Shown: piece after piece, positions 55,147 to 63,018 of the stretch
Numbering within the stretch: position 1 is the first letter of the stretch
Layout: every line of letters begins with the position of its first letter
Source: Afipia sp.
Lineage (GTDB): Bacteria > Pseudomonadota > Alphaproteobacteria > Rhizobiales > Xanthobacteraceae
Assembly: GCA_024707075.1 (NCBI GenBank)
Contig: JANQAK010000006.1
Coordinates: 186,001 to 250,000 of the forward strand
Length of the DNA: 64,000 bases
Direction: 5' to 3'
The notes under the pieces: model-generated
Database searches by the model: none
What the model was told of the DNA's origin: nothing
The model's input: the letters and a program-made list of their open reading frames with translations, nothing else
Program-made: the position numbers and the translations under genes

Positions 55147-55160
55147 TTGTTCTCGAACAA
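55147..55160. promoter_or_regulatory. CRP/FNR-type palindrome upstream of ubiT
   Basis: TTGTTCTCGAACAA: a 14-bp palindrome with perfect 6-bp arms and the TTG-N8-CAA frame of CRP/FNR/FixK sites, though the fourth base is T rather than A or C. Its centre is 58 bp before the ubiT start. It is a plausible anaerobic control site for ubiTUV. Confidence 0.45.
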
Positions 55161-55211
55161 AGAGTCCGTTTCGGCCGGATGATATTGTGGGCGCTTCAAA
55201 GGGGAAGTCTC

Positions 55212-55890
55212 ATGCCGGTATCCGGTTCGTCGATATCGAGGGTGCCGCTGGTGCTCGCCCTCGCGGGGCGGGTCCTGCCGCTTTTGCCGTTGCAGCCGGT
55301 GCTCGCAGCCTGCCTCTACGGGGTTCAGAAGCGGCATCCGCAGATTTTCGATCGCTTAGGCCCCCATGCCGCTAAACGATATGGGCTCGACCCGACAGAC
55401 TTGCCTTTTGCCTTCGTGCTTGAGCCCAGACGGGTGAACCCAAGGGTCACCGCGATCAGATCCTTGCCGCAGCGGATTGACGTCAGGATTGCGGGGCCGC
55501 TCGCGGCGCTTATCGGACTCGTGGACGGGTCCTGCGACGGGGACGCCCTCTTTTTTCTCGCGGGATCTTCAGATCGAAGGCGATATGGAAGCGGCGGTCG
55601 CACTGCGCAATGCGATCGATGACGCCGGAATCGACATTGTCGCCGAATCCGTCGCCTGGATGGGGCCGCTGTCACCCATTGTCGGGCGGCTCGTGCGGGG
55701 CGTCATCGGCGATCCCCCGGACAGCGGAGCGATCTGGCGTCGGAGGGCGGATCATGGAATTGATCTGTCCCGCCGGCACGCCTGCCGCGCTCAAGGCCGC
55801 TGTCGAAGCGGGCGCGGATGCGGTCTACTGCGGCTTTCGCGACGAGACCAATGCGCGCAATTTTCCGGGGCTGAATTTCAGCCGCGATGA
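55212..55890 (+). pseudogene. ubiT: UbiT-like SCP2-domain protein, single-base frameshift
   Basis: From ATG 55212, with GGGGAAG upstream. The first frame gives a hydrophobic start (LVLALAGRVLPLLPLQPVLAACL), then FAFVLEPRRVNPRVTAIRSLPQRIDVRIAGPLAALIGLVDGSCDGDALFF. The next frame continues SRDLQIEGDMEAAVALRNAIDDAGID, matching the UbiT/YhbT pattern (DTLFFQRRLVIEGDTELGLYVKN). Removing one T from the run of six at 55551-55556 joins them. UbiT is the SCP2 lipid-binding accessory factor of oxygen-independent ubiquinone synthesis. After the join the frame overruns into ubiU to 55890; a length of about 180 aa, ending near 55754, would be normal, so the true end is uncertain. Confidence 0.8.
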
Positions 55891-56731
55891 ACTGCGGGCG
55901 GGGATTGTCCGCGCCCACAAATATGGCGTCAAGGTTCTCGTTGCCATCAACACATTTGCGCGAGCGGGAGCGCTCGACGTGTGGAAACGGGCGGTCGACG
56001 ACGCCGTCGATGCCGGCGCCGATGCGCTGATCGTCGCCGATGTCGGTATTCTCGACTACGCGGCGCAACGTCATCCAAACCAGCGCCTTCATGTGTCGGT
56101 GCAGGCAGCAGCCGCCAATCCGGATGCGATCAATTTTTATGTGAAGGCGTTCGGAGCACGCCGGGTCGTTCTGCCGCGCGTGTTGAGCGTGGCTGAAATC
56201 GCGGCGATTGCGCGAGAGGTCAATTGCGAAACCGAGATTTTTGTCTTTGGCGGCCTTTGCGTCATGGAAGAAGGGCGCTGCTCGCTTTCCTCCTACGCCA
56301 CGGGAAAATCCCCTAACATGGACGGCGTCTGCTCGCCCGCAAGCGATGTTCACTATCTCAAGCAGGACGGACAGCTCATCTCGCGCCTCGGCGAATTCAC
56401 GATCAACAAGTTCTCCGCGAGGGAGCCTGCCGGATACCCGACACTCTGCAAGGGCCGTTTCCAGACCGAGCACGGCGCGGGCTACCTCTTCGAGGATCCG
56501 GTAAGTCTCGATGCGACCTCCATGCTGCCGGAATTGCAGAAAGCCGGCGTCACAGCGCTGAAAATCGAGGGACGGCAACGCGGCCGAGCCTATATCGAGC
56601 GCGTGGTCCGCAATTTCCGTCAAACGCTTGCGGAACTGGAAGGCGGTGTTCCCGCTCCGGTGGGCGGGCTTGTCGCCCTCACCGAAGGTCAGTCGACAAC
56701 AGTTGGTTCCTATCGCAAGAGCTGGCGATGA
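55754..56731 (+). CDS. ubiU: O2-independent ubiquinone hydroxylase subunit UbiU (U32 peptidase-like)
   Basis: 325 aa from ATG 55754. It follows E. coli UbiU closely: MELICPAGTPAALKAAVEAGADAVYCG, DETNARNFPGLNFSR, HVSVQAAAANPDAINFY, RVVLPRVLSVAEI. The four cysteines of the 4Fe-4S centre fall at C169, C176, C193 and C232, the same numbers as in E. coli UbiU. With UbiV it forms the heterodimer that hydroxylates ubiquinone precursors without O2, using prephenate as oxygen donor in characterised systems. The gene overlaps ubiT and precedes ubiV by 49 bp. Confidence 0.95.
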   Translation: MELICPAGTPAALKAAVEAGADAVYCGFRDETNARNFPGLNFSRDELRAGIVRAHKYGVKVLVAINTFARAGALDVWKRAVDDAVDAGADALIVADVGILDYAAQRHPNQRLHVSVQAAAANPDAINFYVKAFGARRVVLPRVLSVAEIAAIAREVNCETEIFVFGGLCVMEEGRCSLSSYATGKSPNMDGVCSPASDVHYLKQDGQLISRLGEFTINKFSAREPAGYPTLCKGRFQTEHGAGYLFEDPVSLDATSMLPELQKAGVTALKIEGRQRGRAYIERVVRNFRQTLAELEGGVPAPVGGLVALTEGQSTTVGSYRKSWR

Positions 56732-56780
56732 TGTTTTTCATGTTCGTCGTTCGCGGCGTGTCCCGAGTGAGATGATCTTG

Positions 56781-57725
56781 ATGCAATTGACCCTTGGGCC
56801 TGTGCTCTATAATTGGCAACCCGAGCAGTGGCGCGATTTTTATTTCCGCATTGCCGATGAAGCCCCCGTCGACGTGGTGGTGGTCGGCGAAATCGTATGT
56901 TCGAAACGTTCGCCGTTTTTCACGGAGCATATGCCTGCGGTGATTGAGCGGCTCACGGCTTGCGGCAAGCAGGTTGTTCTCGGATCTCTCATTCTCGTGT
57001 CGCTGCAACGGGAGCGACGGCAGATGGCGGAGCTTGCCGGAAATGCGGACTTCATGGTGGAAGCGAACGACCTGTCCTGTTTTGGCTCGCTCGCTGACCG
57101 CCCTTATGCGATTGGCCCGTTTGTGAATATCTATAATGAAGCGACTGCGGCCTACTTCGCCGGACGGGGCGCGCGGCGCATCTGCCTGCCCCCGGAATTG
57201 CCAATGGACTCGATCCGGACCATCGCCACCGCTTTGCCAGATGTCACGACGGAGGTCTTTGCCTTCGGTCGCGTGCCGCTTGCGATCTCCGCGCGCTGTT
57301 ATCATGCCCGCCTTCACAAGCTCTCGAAGGACAATTGCCGTTTCGTCTGCGAGAAAGATCCCGACGGGCTGGCTGTGACCACGCTCGACGGCGAGCCATT
57401 CCTCGCCATGAATGGGGTGCAGACCATGTCCCATACCTGCGCCAATCTGCTGGGGGAGGCGGAAGACCTCGCCGCAGCCGGCGTCGGTGCGCTTCGCCTG
57501 TCGCCGCAACTATGCGACATGGTTGCGGTCGCTCGCATTTTCCGTGATGTGCTCGACGGCAATCGGGAGCATGAGGATGCCACGCGTGCGCTGTCGCACA
57601 TCTATCCTGATGTGCCGTTTGCAAATGGCTTCGTGCACGGACAGCCGGGGGCGGCGTTCATTACGAATAAGGGAGAAGCCGGTCTGGGTGCTGGCCAAAC
57701 ACCAGTGCGGGGCGCAGTGCAATGA
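56781..57725 (+). CDS. ubiV: O2-independent ubiquinone hydroxylase subunit UbiV (U32 peptidase-like)
   Basis: 314 aa from ATG 56781 (ATG 56772 is possible). This start puts MQLTLGPVLYNW in register with E. coli UbiV. The 4Fe-4S cysteines are C40 (GEIVCSKR), C173, C186 and C190, with the same C-x12-C-x3-C spacing as E. coli. Other matches are FGRVPLAISARCYHAR, NGVQTMSHTCANLL and GALRLSPQLCDM. It works with UbiU. Its stop overlaps the next start (ATGA), so the following small protein is translated with it. Confidence 0.95.
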   Translation: MQLTLGPVLYNWQPEQWRDFYFRIADEAPVDVVVVGEIVCSKRSPFFTEHMPAVIERLTACGKQVVLGSLILVSLQRERRQMAELAGNADFMVEANDLSCFGSLADRPYAIGPFVNIYNEATAAYFAGRGARRICLPPELPMDSIRTIATALPDVTTEVFAFGRVPLAISARCYHARLHKLSKDNCRFVCEKDPDGLAVTTLDGEPFLAMNGVQTMSHTCANLLGEAEDLAAAGVGALRLSPQLCDMVAVARIFRDVLDGNREHEDATRALSHIYPDVPFANGFVHGQPGAAFITNKGEAGLGAGQTPVRGAVQ

Positions 57726-58168
57726 GGCAGGACAACGCGGTGTTGGCGCGATCTGGAAAGGATACGGTTATGGTTGAACAAGGCCGAACCTGCGAAACGC
57801 TGGATTTGATCGCGCGTCTACAAATCGTGCTGACGCGCGCGGATCTTGATTGTAGTTGCCGGGAGCTCCTGAGCGGCGCTCTCGATCGCTTCTCGGATCT
57901 TGAGGCGCAACGCCTTTCGAGACGATCGCTGCTCCGTGCGCGCGATCACAAGGATCGCATCGCTGCTATTCTGGCGCTTCTCTCCGAACTCAACCAACTG
58001 ACCGAGAATGAGAAGGATCGCTCCGTTTTCGTGGAAATGGCGCTCCTGTTCGACGAGATCGGCCAATCGGCTATGGCTGGCGCGGCCGCCTTGCGCGATA
58101 TCGATCCGCCGAAGGTGAACTGTCCACGCGACGAGTTGCCCTGCGTGGTCAGCGCGATCCGGCGTTAG
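57722..58168 (+). CDS. unknown 148-aa protein coupled to ubiV
   Basis: 148 aa, not recognised. It overlaps the ubiV stop by 4 bp, so it is part of the ubiTUV transcript. It is soluble, mostly helical by composition, with charged helices (FSDLEAQRLSRRSLLRARDHKDRIAAILALLSELNQLTENEKDRSVFVEMALLFDEIG; described here by its EAQRLSRRSL and LSELNQLTENEKD parts) and cysteines in two places: DLDCSC near residue 44 and CPRDELPC near 133-140. These four cysteines could bind metal or a cluster. A regulatory or accessory role in anaerobic quinone synthesis or respiration is inference only. In-frame later ATG codons exist at 57770. Confidence 0.6.
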   Translation: MRQDNAVLARSGKDTVMVEQGRTCETLDLIARLQIVLTRADLDCSCRELLSGALDRFSDLEAQRLSRRSLLRARDHKDRIAAILALLSELNQLTENEKDRSVFVEMALLFDEIGQSAMAGAAALRDIDPPKVNCPRDELPCVVSAIRR

Positions 58169-58177
58169 CTGCCGGCT

Positions 58178-59560
58178 TCAGACGGCGCGGCTGTAGACCG
58201 GACCGGACGTCCCGATATAGGCGTCGAACGCGGAGGCAACGCTGCGCACCAGATGCCGCGCGTCATCCGTCACCGAAAGCACATGTCCTTCAAGATGAAC
58301 GACGCCATCGGCTATCAGCGTGTGCAGGCGGATGGCCGACTGTAGAACGTCAGACGGTTTTGTGCCGTGCCTCGCGCAAACCTGCTGAAGGTCGACACGG
58401 AAGTCGCACATGATCCGTTCAATGATGTCGGCGCGCAGGCGGTCATCGGCCGTCAACGCATAGCCCTTCCGGGTCGCCAGATCGCCGCTGTCGATCTGCG
58501 TACAATAGGATCGGGTCCCTGCGTCATTCTGGACATAGCCCTGGTCAAGCCGCCCGATGGCGCTTGCGCCGAAGCCAATCAGGACATCGCTTGTGTCGGT
58601 GGTGTAACCCTGAAAATTCCGGTGGAGGTTCCCTGCCGCCTGCGCCGTCGTCAGAGTGTCTTCCGGAAGAGCGAAATGATCGAGACCAATTTGCCGATAG
58701 CCTGCGTTGGTCAAGGAGCAGGCGATCATGTTGGCCTGAAGGTGACGGTTGGCTCCATCCGGAAGCACAGCTTCGTCGATCTTGCGCTGATGCTTCTTGA
58801 ACGTCGGGACATGGGCATAGCCGAAGACCGAGAGGCGGTCGGGGCGAAGCTGGAGGCATTTCCGGACGGTATCGAAACACGACGCCACCGTTTGATGCGG
58901 CAAGCCATAGATCAGGTCGAAGTTGATGCCGCGCACACCCGCCGCCCGCAATCCCTCGGTCGCGGCAGCCGTATCTTCAAAGCTCTGAATACGGTTGATG
59001 GCTTGCTGCACCACGGGGTCGAAGCTCTGCACGCCGAGGCTGGCCCGCGTGACGCCGCTCGCGCCGAGTTCAAGCATCATCTCTCGGGTCAGCCTGCGCG
59101 GATCGATCTCGATGGCCACTTCTGCGTCAGGAAGAAAAGTGAACTTTTGCCTCAGAAGATTCATCAGGTCTGCGAATTGTGCGGGCTCTACGATGGTTGG
59201 CGTTCCGCCGCCGAAGTGTATCTGGTTGACCTTGAGCGGCTGCGCGACATGACTTGCCACCATCTCGATCTCGCGCTGTAGCGCCGCGAGATATTCGGCG
59301 ACGGGCTCGTTGCGCCGGGCGATCATCGTGTTGCAACCGCAATACCAGCACATGGATCGGCAGAAGGGAATGTGCAGATAAAGCGAAACCGTGCGTTCCT
59401 GCGGAATCGACGCAAGCCACTGACGATAGGTCTGCTGCGTGATCGCGGCGGAAAAATGCGGTGCGGTCGGATAGCTCGTGTAGCGCGGCAGGCGCTCTTC
59501 GCCATAACGGATGTTGAGATCGGAGCGCAGGTGCGCGGGCTGGTGAATGTTCACGGGCAT
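58178..59560 (-). CDS. hemN: oxygen-independent coproporphyrinogen III oxidase HemN
   Basis: 460 aa from ATG 59560; a longer frame to 59659 would overlap moeA by 68 bp and adds no family sequence. Radical SAM protein: YTSYPTAPHFS, SLYLHIPFCRSMCWYCGCNT (the CxxxCxxC cluster motif plus the HemN-specific following cysteine), FGGGTPTIV, GVQSFDPVVQQAINR, FDLIYGLPHQT, and RNFQGYTTDTSDVLIGFGASAIG. It decarboxylates coproporphyrinogen III for haem synthesis without O2. It sits 31 bp downstream of moeA, with which it is probably co-transcribed from a FixK/FNR-type promoter. It converges on the ubiTUV transcript with only 9 bp between. Confidence 0.95.
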   Translation of the reverse strand: MPVNIHQPAHLRSDLNIRYGEERLPRYTSYPTAPHFSAAITQQTYRQWLASIPQERTVSLYLHIPFCRSMCWYCGCNTMIARRNEPVAEYLAALQREIEMVASHVAQPLKVNQIHFGGGTPTIVEPAQFADLMNLLRQKFTFLPDAEVAIEIDPRRLTREMMLELGASGVTRASLGVQSFDPVVQQAINRIQSFEDTAAATEGLRAAGVRGINFDLIYGLPHQTVASCFDTVRKCLQLRPDRLSVFGYAHVPTFKKHQRKIDEAVLPDGANRHLQANMIACSLTNAGYRQIGLDHFALPEDTLTTAQAAGNLHRNFQGYTTDTSDVLIGFGASAIGRLDQGYVQNDAGTRSYCTQIDSGDLATRKGYALTADDRLRADIIERIMCDFRVDLQQVCARHGTKPSDVLQSAIRLHTLIADGVVHLEGHVLSVTDDARHLVRSVASAFDAYIGTSGPVYSRAV

Positions 59561-59591
59561 ATCTCGTTGTGCATAAGGAAGGCCGGTGTTC

Positions 59592-60911
59592 CTACAGGGC
59601 AAACCATCCGACCAAATCGCCTGGCTTGACGCCTTCGCAATCGGAGCCGAGCACGACAAGCCCTTCGGCCTTGCTCAGAAGGAAGAGCTTTCCGGAATTG
59701 GCCCTCGGCAGCAGATCCACGAGGGACGCTCCGTTCGCATTGTATCCTTTGAGGATGGCGGGCAGATAAGTTGTTCGTCCGGTCCGGCATGTCCATGTGA
59801 AATCCGCGATTACGGGGCGTACAGGCTCCATCTGCTGCTTCATGCCGGCCCATGTCCGTAACAGGTTCTCTACGATAACGCGGAATGTCGTGAAGACCGC
59901 GCCGGGATTACCGGGGAGGCCGATATAAGCGGCCTGGCCGACCTGACCGAGTGTCAGCGGTTTTCCGGGCTTGATCGCAACGCGGGTGACTGCGATCGTT
60001 CCATTGCATCGGCGAACGACGTCGGCCATATGGTCTTCATCGCCGACAGAAACGCCGCCTGTGGTGATGACCACGTCGGCTTGCGCTGCGGCATCGCGCA
60101 TGCGGGCGCGCAACGCTTTCGGTTCGTCATGACAGGCACCGAGATCGATGAGCTCGATCCAGGGTCTGTCCAGCAGGCCCCGCAAAATATAGCGGTTTGA
60201 ATTGTAGATCTCGCCCGGTGCGATGTCCTCACCGGGCTGGCGCAATTCGGATCCGGTCGAGAAGATCGCAATGCGGAGTTTGCGGAACAGTTCGACCCGC
60301 GCTATTCCCGCCGACGCTGCGACGCCCATCGCCCGCGCGTCCATCAGGCTGCCGCGTTCGATCAATGTGTCGCCGGTCTGGACATCCTCGCCGCAAATCC
60401 TGATGTTCTCGCCACGTCGCGGAAGGCGAGAGAGTGCGACAATATCGCCCTCGCGCCGGACCTCTTCCTGGGCGATGACGGCATTCGCGCCGGGCGGGAT
60501 CGGCGCTCCGGTCAAAATCCGGACAGTGGTGTGGGTTTTCAGTGCAATCTCTTCCGTCGTGCGGCTGGCCGCGATGTGTCCGATCAGCCTTAGTCTTGCC
60601 GGGAGAGAACCATCGAGGTCTTCGACGTCGACGGCATAGCCATCCATCGCACTGTAATCGAAGCGAGGTTGCGGCGATGGTGCGGTGAGGGTTTGCGCCA
60701 GAACACGTCCCGATGCGTGTTCCAGATCGACGGCCTCCGTCGTCACCGGCAGCCTCAACGTCAGCCCTTTTTCGATCGCGAGATCGATCGGGATCAGCGT
60801 GCCGTTCTCATGATTCGGGCACGTCGGCTGCAAGAAATCCTCCTGCCGGCCGCCGCGCCGCGGTTGCAGGGCGGGCGGCGGTATCTCCGGCGATTTGTGG
60901 GGGTGACCCAT
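59592..60911 (-). CDS. moeA: molybdopterin molybdenumtransferase MoeA
   Basis: 439 aa from ATG 60911, with GGAG seven bases upstream; the frame is open to 60986. MoeA motifs: RFDYSAMDGYAVD, ILTGAPIPPGANAVIAQEE, IFSTGSELRQPGEDIAPGEIYNSN, the MoCF signature TTGGVSVGDEDHMADV, and KPGKPLTLG with GLPGNPGAVFTTF. It inserts molybdate into adenylylated molybdopterin, giving the cofactor for nitrate reductase and other Mo enzymes, including the Mo hydroxylase elsewhere in this window. A first ~40 residues rich in Pro/Arg precede the domain. It lies downstream of a FixK/FNR-type box. Confidence 0.93.
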   Translation of the reverse strand: MGHPHKSPEIPPPALQPRRGGRQEDFLQPTCPNHENGTLIPIDLAIEKGLTLRLPVTTEAVDLEHASGRVLAQTLTAPSPQPRFDYSAMDGYAVDVEDLDGSLPARLRLIGHIAASRTTEEIALKTHTTVRILTGAPIPPGANAVIAQEEVRREGDIVALSRLPRRGENIRICGEDVQTGDTLIERGSLMDARAMGVAASAGIARVELFRKLRIAIFSTGSELRQPGEDIAPGEIYNSNRYILRGLLDRPWIELIDLGACHDEPKALRARMRDAAAQADVVITTGGVSVGDEDHMADVVRRCNGTIAVTRVAIKPGKPLTLGQVGQAAYIGLPGNPGAVFTTFRVIVENLLRTWAGMKQQMEPVRPVIADFTWTCRTGRTTYLPAILKGYNANGASLVDLLPRANSGKLFLLSKAEGLVVLGSDCEGVKPGDLVGWFAL

Positions 60912-61003
60912 CTGTGCGCTCCATTTTCCCTGCAAGGGAGCGACGCCCGACTCTGCGAGGGACCATCGCGACGCAACATTTATCAAGTCTTCCGGGCTTC
61001 ACT

Positions 61004-61017
61004 TTGCGCTAACGCAA
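61004..61017. promoter_or_regulatory. FixK/FNR-type box upstream of moeA-hemN
   Basis: TTGCGCTAACGCAA fits the FixK2-type pattern TTG(A/C)-N6-(T/G)CAA and has perfect 5-bp arms. Its centre lies 100 bp before the moeA start, a distance compatible with activation from about -41.5 and a ~58-nt leader. It suggests low-oxygen induction of moeA-hemN. Confidence 0.65.
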
Positions 61018-61063
61018 TGCCCGGCGGTCATTTTCCTGCCGCTATTCATGCCGTTCACGATGA

Positions 61064-62278
61064 CTATTCGCAGCCGTTTGCCTCATTTATGGGGTTCATC
61101 AGGAGCGGTAGAAACCCGACGAACCAGACGCCATAGGCGGCCGACCACAATATGGCGCTCAGCCCGTAATGGAGGCCGGTGAGCGACGGGCCTATGCCCA
61201 GTTCGGGCAGAATGCGCACGATGCTTGCGCACATCATCAGCGCCACAGCCGCATGGGCCTGCCAGGGCAGGACCAGCGGGCGGCCGGTGTGGCGCAAGCC
61301 GGCGATGATGAAGACAGCCAGCACGGCGAGGCCGAGGCTGCCGACCGACAGCGTGTGCAGCCCTGTCGCCACCGAGACGGGGGCTCCGAGGCCGGACAGG
61401 CCGATCAGCAGAAAACCTCCTCCGGCAAAGGCGTTGGCAGCCGCAAGGGCGAGCACCTGCGTCCGCAGAACGGCCGTGCCGATGAACCATTCAGCCAGCC
61501 GGTCGAAGAAGGTCGCGGCAGCAGCAAGGGCGAGGTAGGAGGGTGCCGTGGAGTGCGGGAATGCCAGCGCTGTGACGGCATAAATCGACACCATACCGGC
61601 GGCGAGGTTTTGGCGCCCCGGATGCGGGCGATAGGGTGTCGTCTCTCCGCTCGGATCGAGCGCGAGATTGATCACGACGACATTGATGCGGGCGACCGCC
61701 AGCGCGAAGAACACCAGAAAGACGATCAGCGACGTCTGGAGAAGCTGTCCCGCGAGATCGATCATTCCGGTTAGCCATGCGGCGCGGATACTCAACTCGG
61801 CGAGCGCAAATAGTCCAACCCAGACCGCAAAGGACGCATGCCGGGTGCTGCGCCGGTCCAGCAGGGGTTTCAGCACATACCACAACAGCAGCAACAGGAA
61901 GGCGCCGTCCGTGACGCCGGCGGGCAACACGAGTGCCTCGATGCCGAGAAGGCCGACGATCCGTCCCGGCAGCCAGAGACCCAGCAGCAGCAGGAGGGCG
62001 CGGCCCCGCCGCGGCTGCGTGTCCGTCCATTCGGGAACGGCGGACGTCAGGAAACCGGCGAGTGCCGCGCCATAGGTGCCGAAGATCATCTCATGGGCAT
62101 GCCATTGATGAGGCGGAATCGCGTGCGTGTACGGCAGCGCGAATCCGAACAGCGTCACCCAGATCAGCGGCGACAGCATGGCGTGGAGCGCTGCGACCGG
62201 AAAGAACAGCAGCAGTCCTTCGACCAGCAGCGGATGGCGGACACTCTTCTCTGTCGATTGGAATAACACAGTTGTCAC
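61064..62278 (-). CDS. nnrS: NnrS family protein
   Basis: 404 aa from GTG 62278, which overlaps the stop of the ABC ATPase gene (GTGA). It is a polytopic haem/copper membrane protein with about 12 hydrophobic segments. NnrS marks: PPHQWHAHEMIFGTYGAALAGFLTSAVPEWTDTQP near the N-terminus (histidines likely bind haem), RINVVVINLALD, and late LPWQAHAAVALMMCASIVRILPELG. NnrS proteins accompany denitrification regulons and relieve nitric oxide stress. The context with hemN, moeA and ubiTUV supports an anaerobic respiration island. Confidence 0.92.
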   Translation of the reverse strand: MTTVLFQSTEKSVRHPLLVEGLLLFFPVAALHAMLSPLIWVTLFGFALPYTHAIPPHQWHAHEMIFGTYGAALAGFLTSAVPEWTDTQPRRGRALLLLLGLWLPGRIVGLLGIEALVLPAGVTDGAFLLLLLWYVLKPLLDRRSTRHASFAVWVGLFALAELSIRAAWLTGMIDLAGQLLQTSLIVFLVFFALAVARINVVVINLALDPSGETTPYRPHPGRQNLAAGMVSIYAVTALAFPHSTAPSYLALAAAATFFDRLAEWFIGTAVLRTQVLALAAANAFAGGGFLLIGLSGLGAPVSVATGLHTLSVGSLGLAVLAVFIIAGLRHTGRPLVLPWQAHAAVALMMCASIVRILPELGIGPSLTGLHYGLSAILWSAAYGVWFVGFLPLLMNPINEANGCE

Positions 62279-63018
62279 GGCAGCTCTTTTCGTTCGCCGT
62301 CGAACAGTTCCGAGAATGCCGGGTCGCGTGACCACGTTTCCACCAGATCGAAAATGGCGCGGTCGTTGCGTTCGCCGGGCCGTCCGTCGATGCGGCGTTC
62401 GGTGATGAATCCCGTGCCGCCTTCCGACAGCACGACCAGACGGTCGGCGACGCGAACGGCTTCCGAGAGGTCGTGTGTGACGAACAGCGCGGAAAAATGC
62501 TCCCGCGCGGCGGCAGCGATGACGAGATCCTGAAGCACACGCTTGAGGCCGACGTCGACCGCAGTGAACGGCTCATCGAAAAAGATCACATCGGGATCAA
62601 CCGCCAGCGCCCGCGCCACGGCAGCGCGCTGGCGCATGCCGCCGGACAGTTCGACGGGATATTTGTCGAGGTCATTGGGATGAAGTCCGACTTGGCGCGC
62701 GCGCCGCTCAGCGATCTCGCGATGCGAAGCCTTTCTGCCGTCCGTTGCGCGCAGCCCATAGGAAATATTGTCGCGGGCCGTCATCCATGGCAGCAGCCGT
62801 GCTTCCTGGAAGACCACTGCGTGACGCCGATAGGATCTGTGGATGCGGCCGCGCAGCGGATCGACAAGACCGGCCGCGATTTGCAGCAGCGTGGTCTTTC
62901 CGCAACCGGAAGGGCCAAGCAGGGCGACGACTTCGCCGGGCGCCAGCGAGAAATCGAGTTTCTCGAACACTGCTCGGCCGAGGAAGGCATGGCCGATTCC
63001 TTCCAGCACCAGCTTCAT
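62275..63018 (-). CDS. nitrate/sulfonate-type ABC transporter ATP-binding protein
   Basis: 247 aa from ATG 63018. Walker A GPSGCGKTTLLQIAAG, VVFQEARLLPWMTARDNISYGL, signature LSGGMRQRAAVARAL, Walker B VIFFDEPFTAVDVGLK, switch VTHDLSEAVRVADRL. It is of the NrtD/SsuB type and overlaps the permease gene by 4 bp and nnrS by 4 bp, so nnrS is in the same transcript as this importer. Confidence 0.92.
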   Translation of the reverse strand: MKLVLEGIGHAFLGRAVFEKLDFSLAPGEVVALLGPSGCGKTTLLQIAAGLVDPLRGRIHRSYRRHAVVFQEARLLPWMTARDNISYGLRATDGRKASHREIAERRARQVGLHPNDLDKYPVELSGGMRQRAAVARALAVDPDVIFFDEPFTAVDVGLKRVLQDLVIAAAAREHFSALFVTHDLSEAVRVADRLVVLSEGGTGFITERRIDGRPGERNDRAIFDLVETWSRDPAFSELFDGERKELP

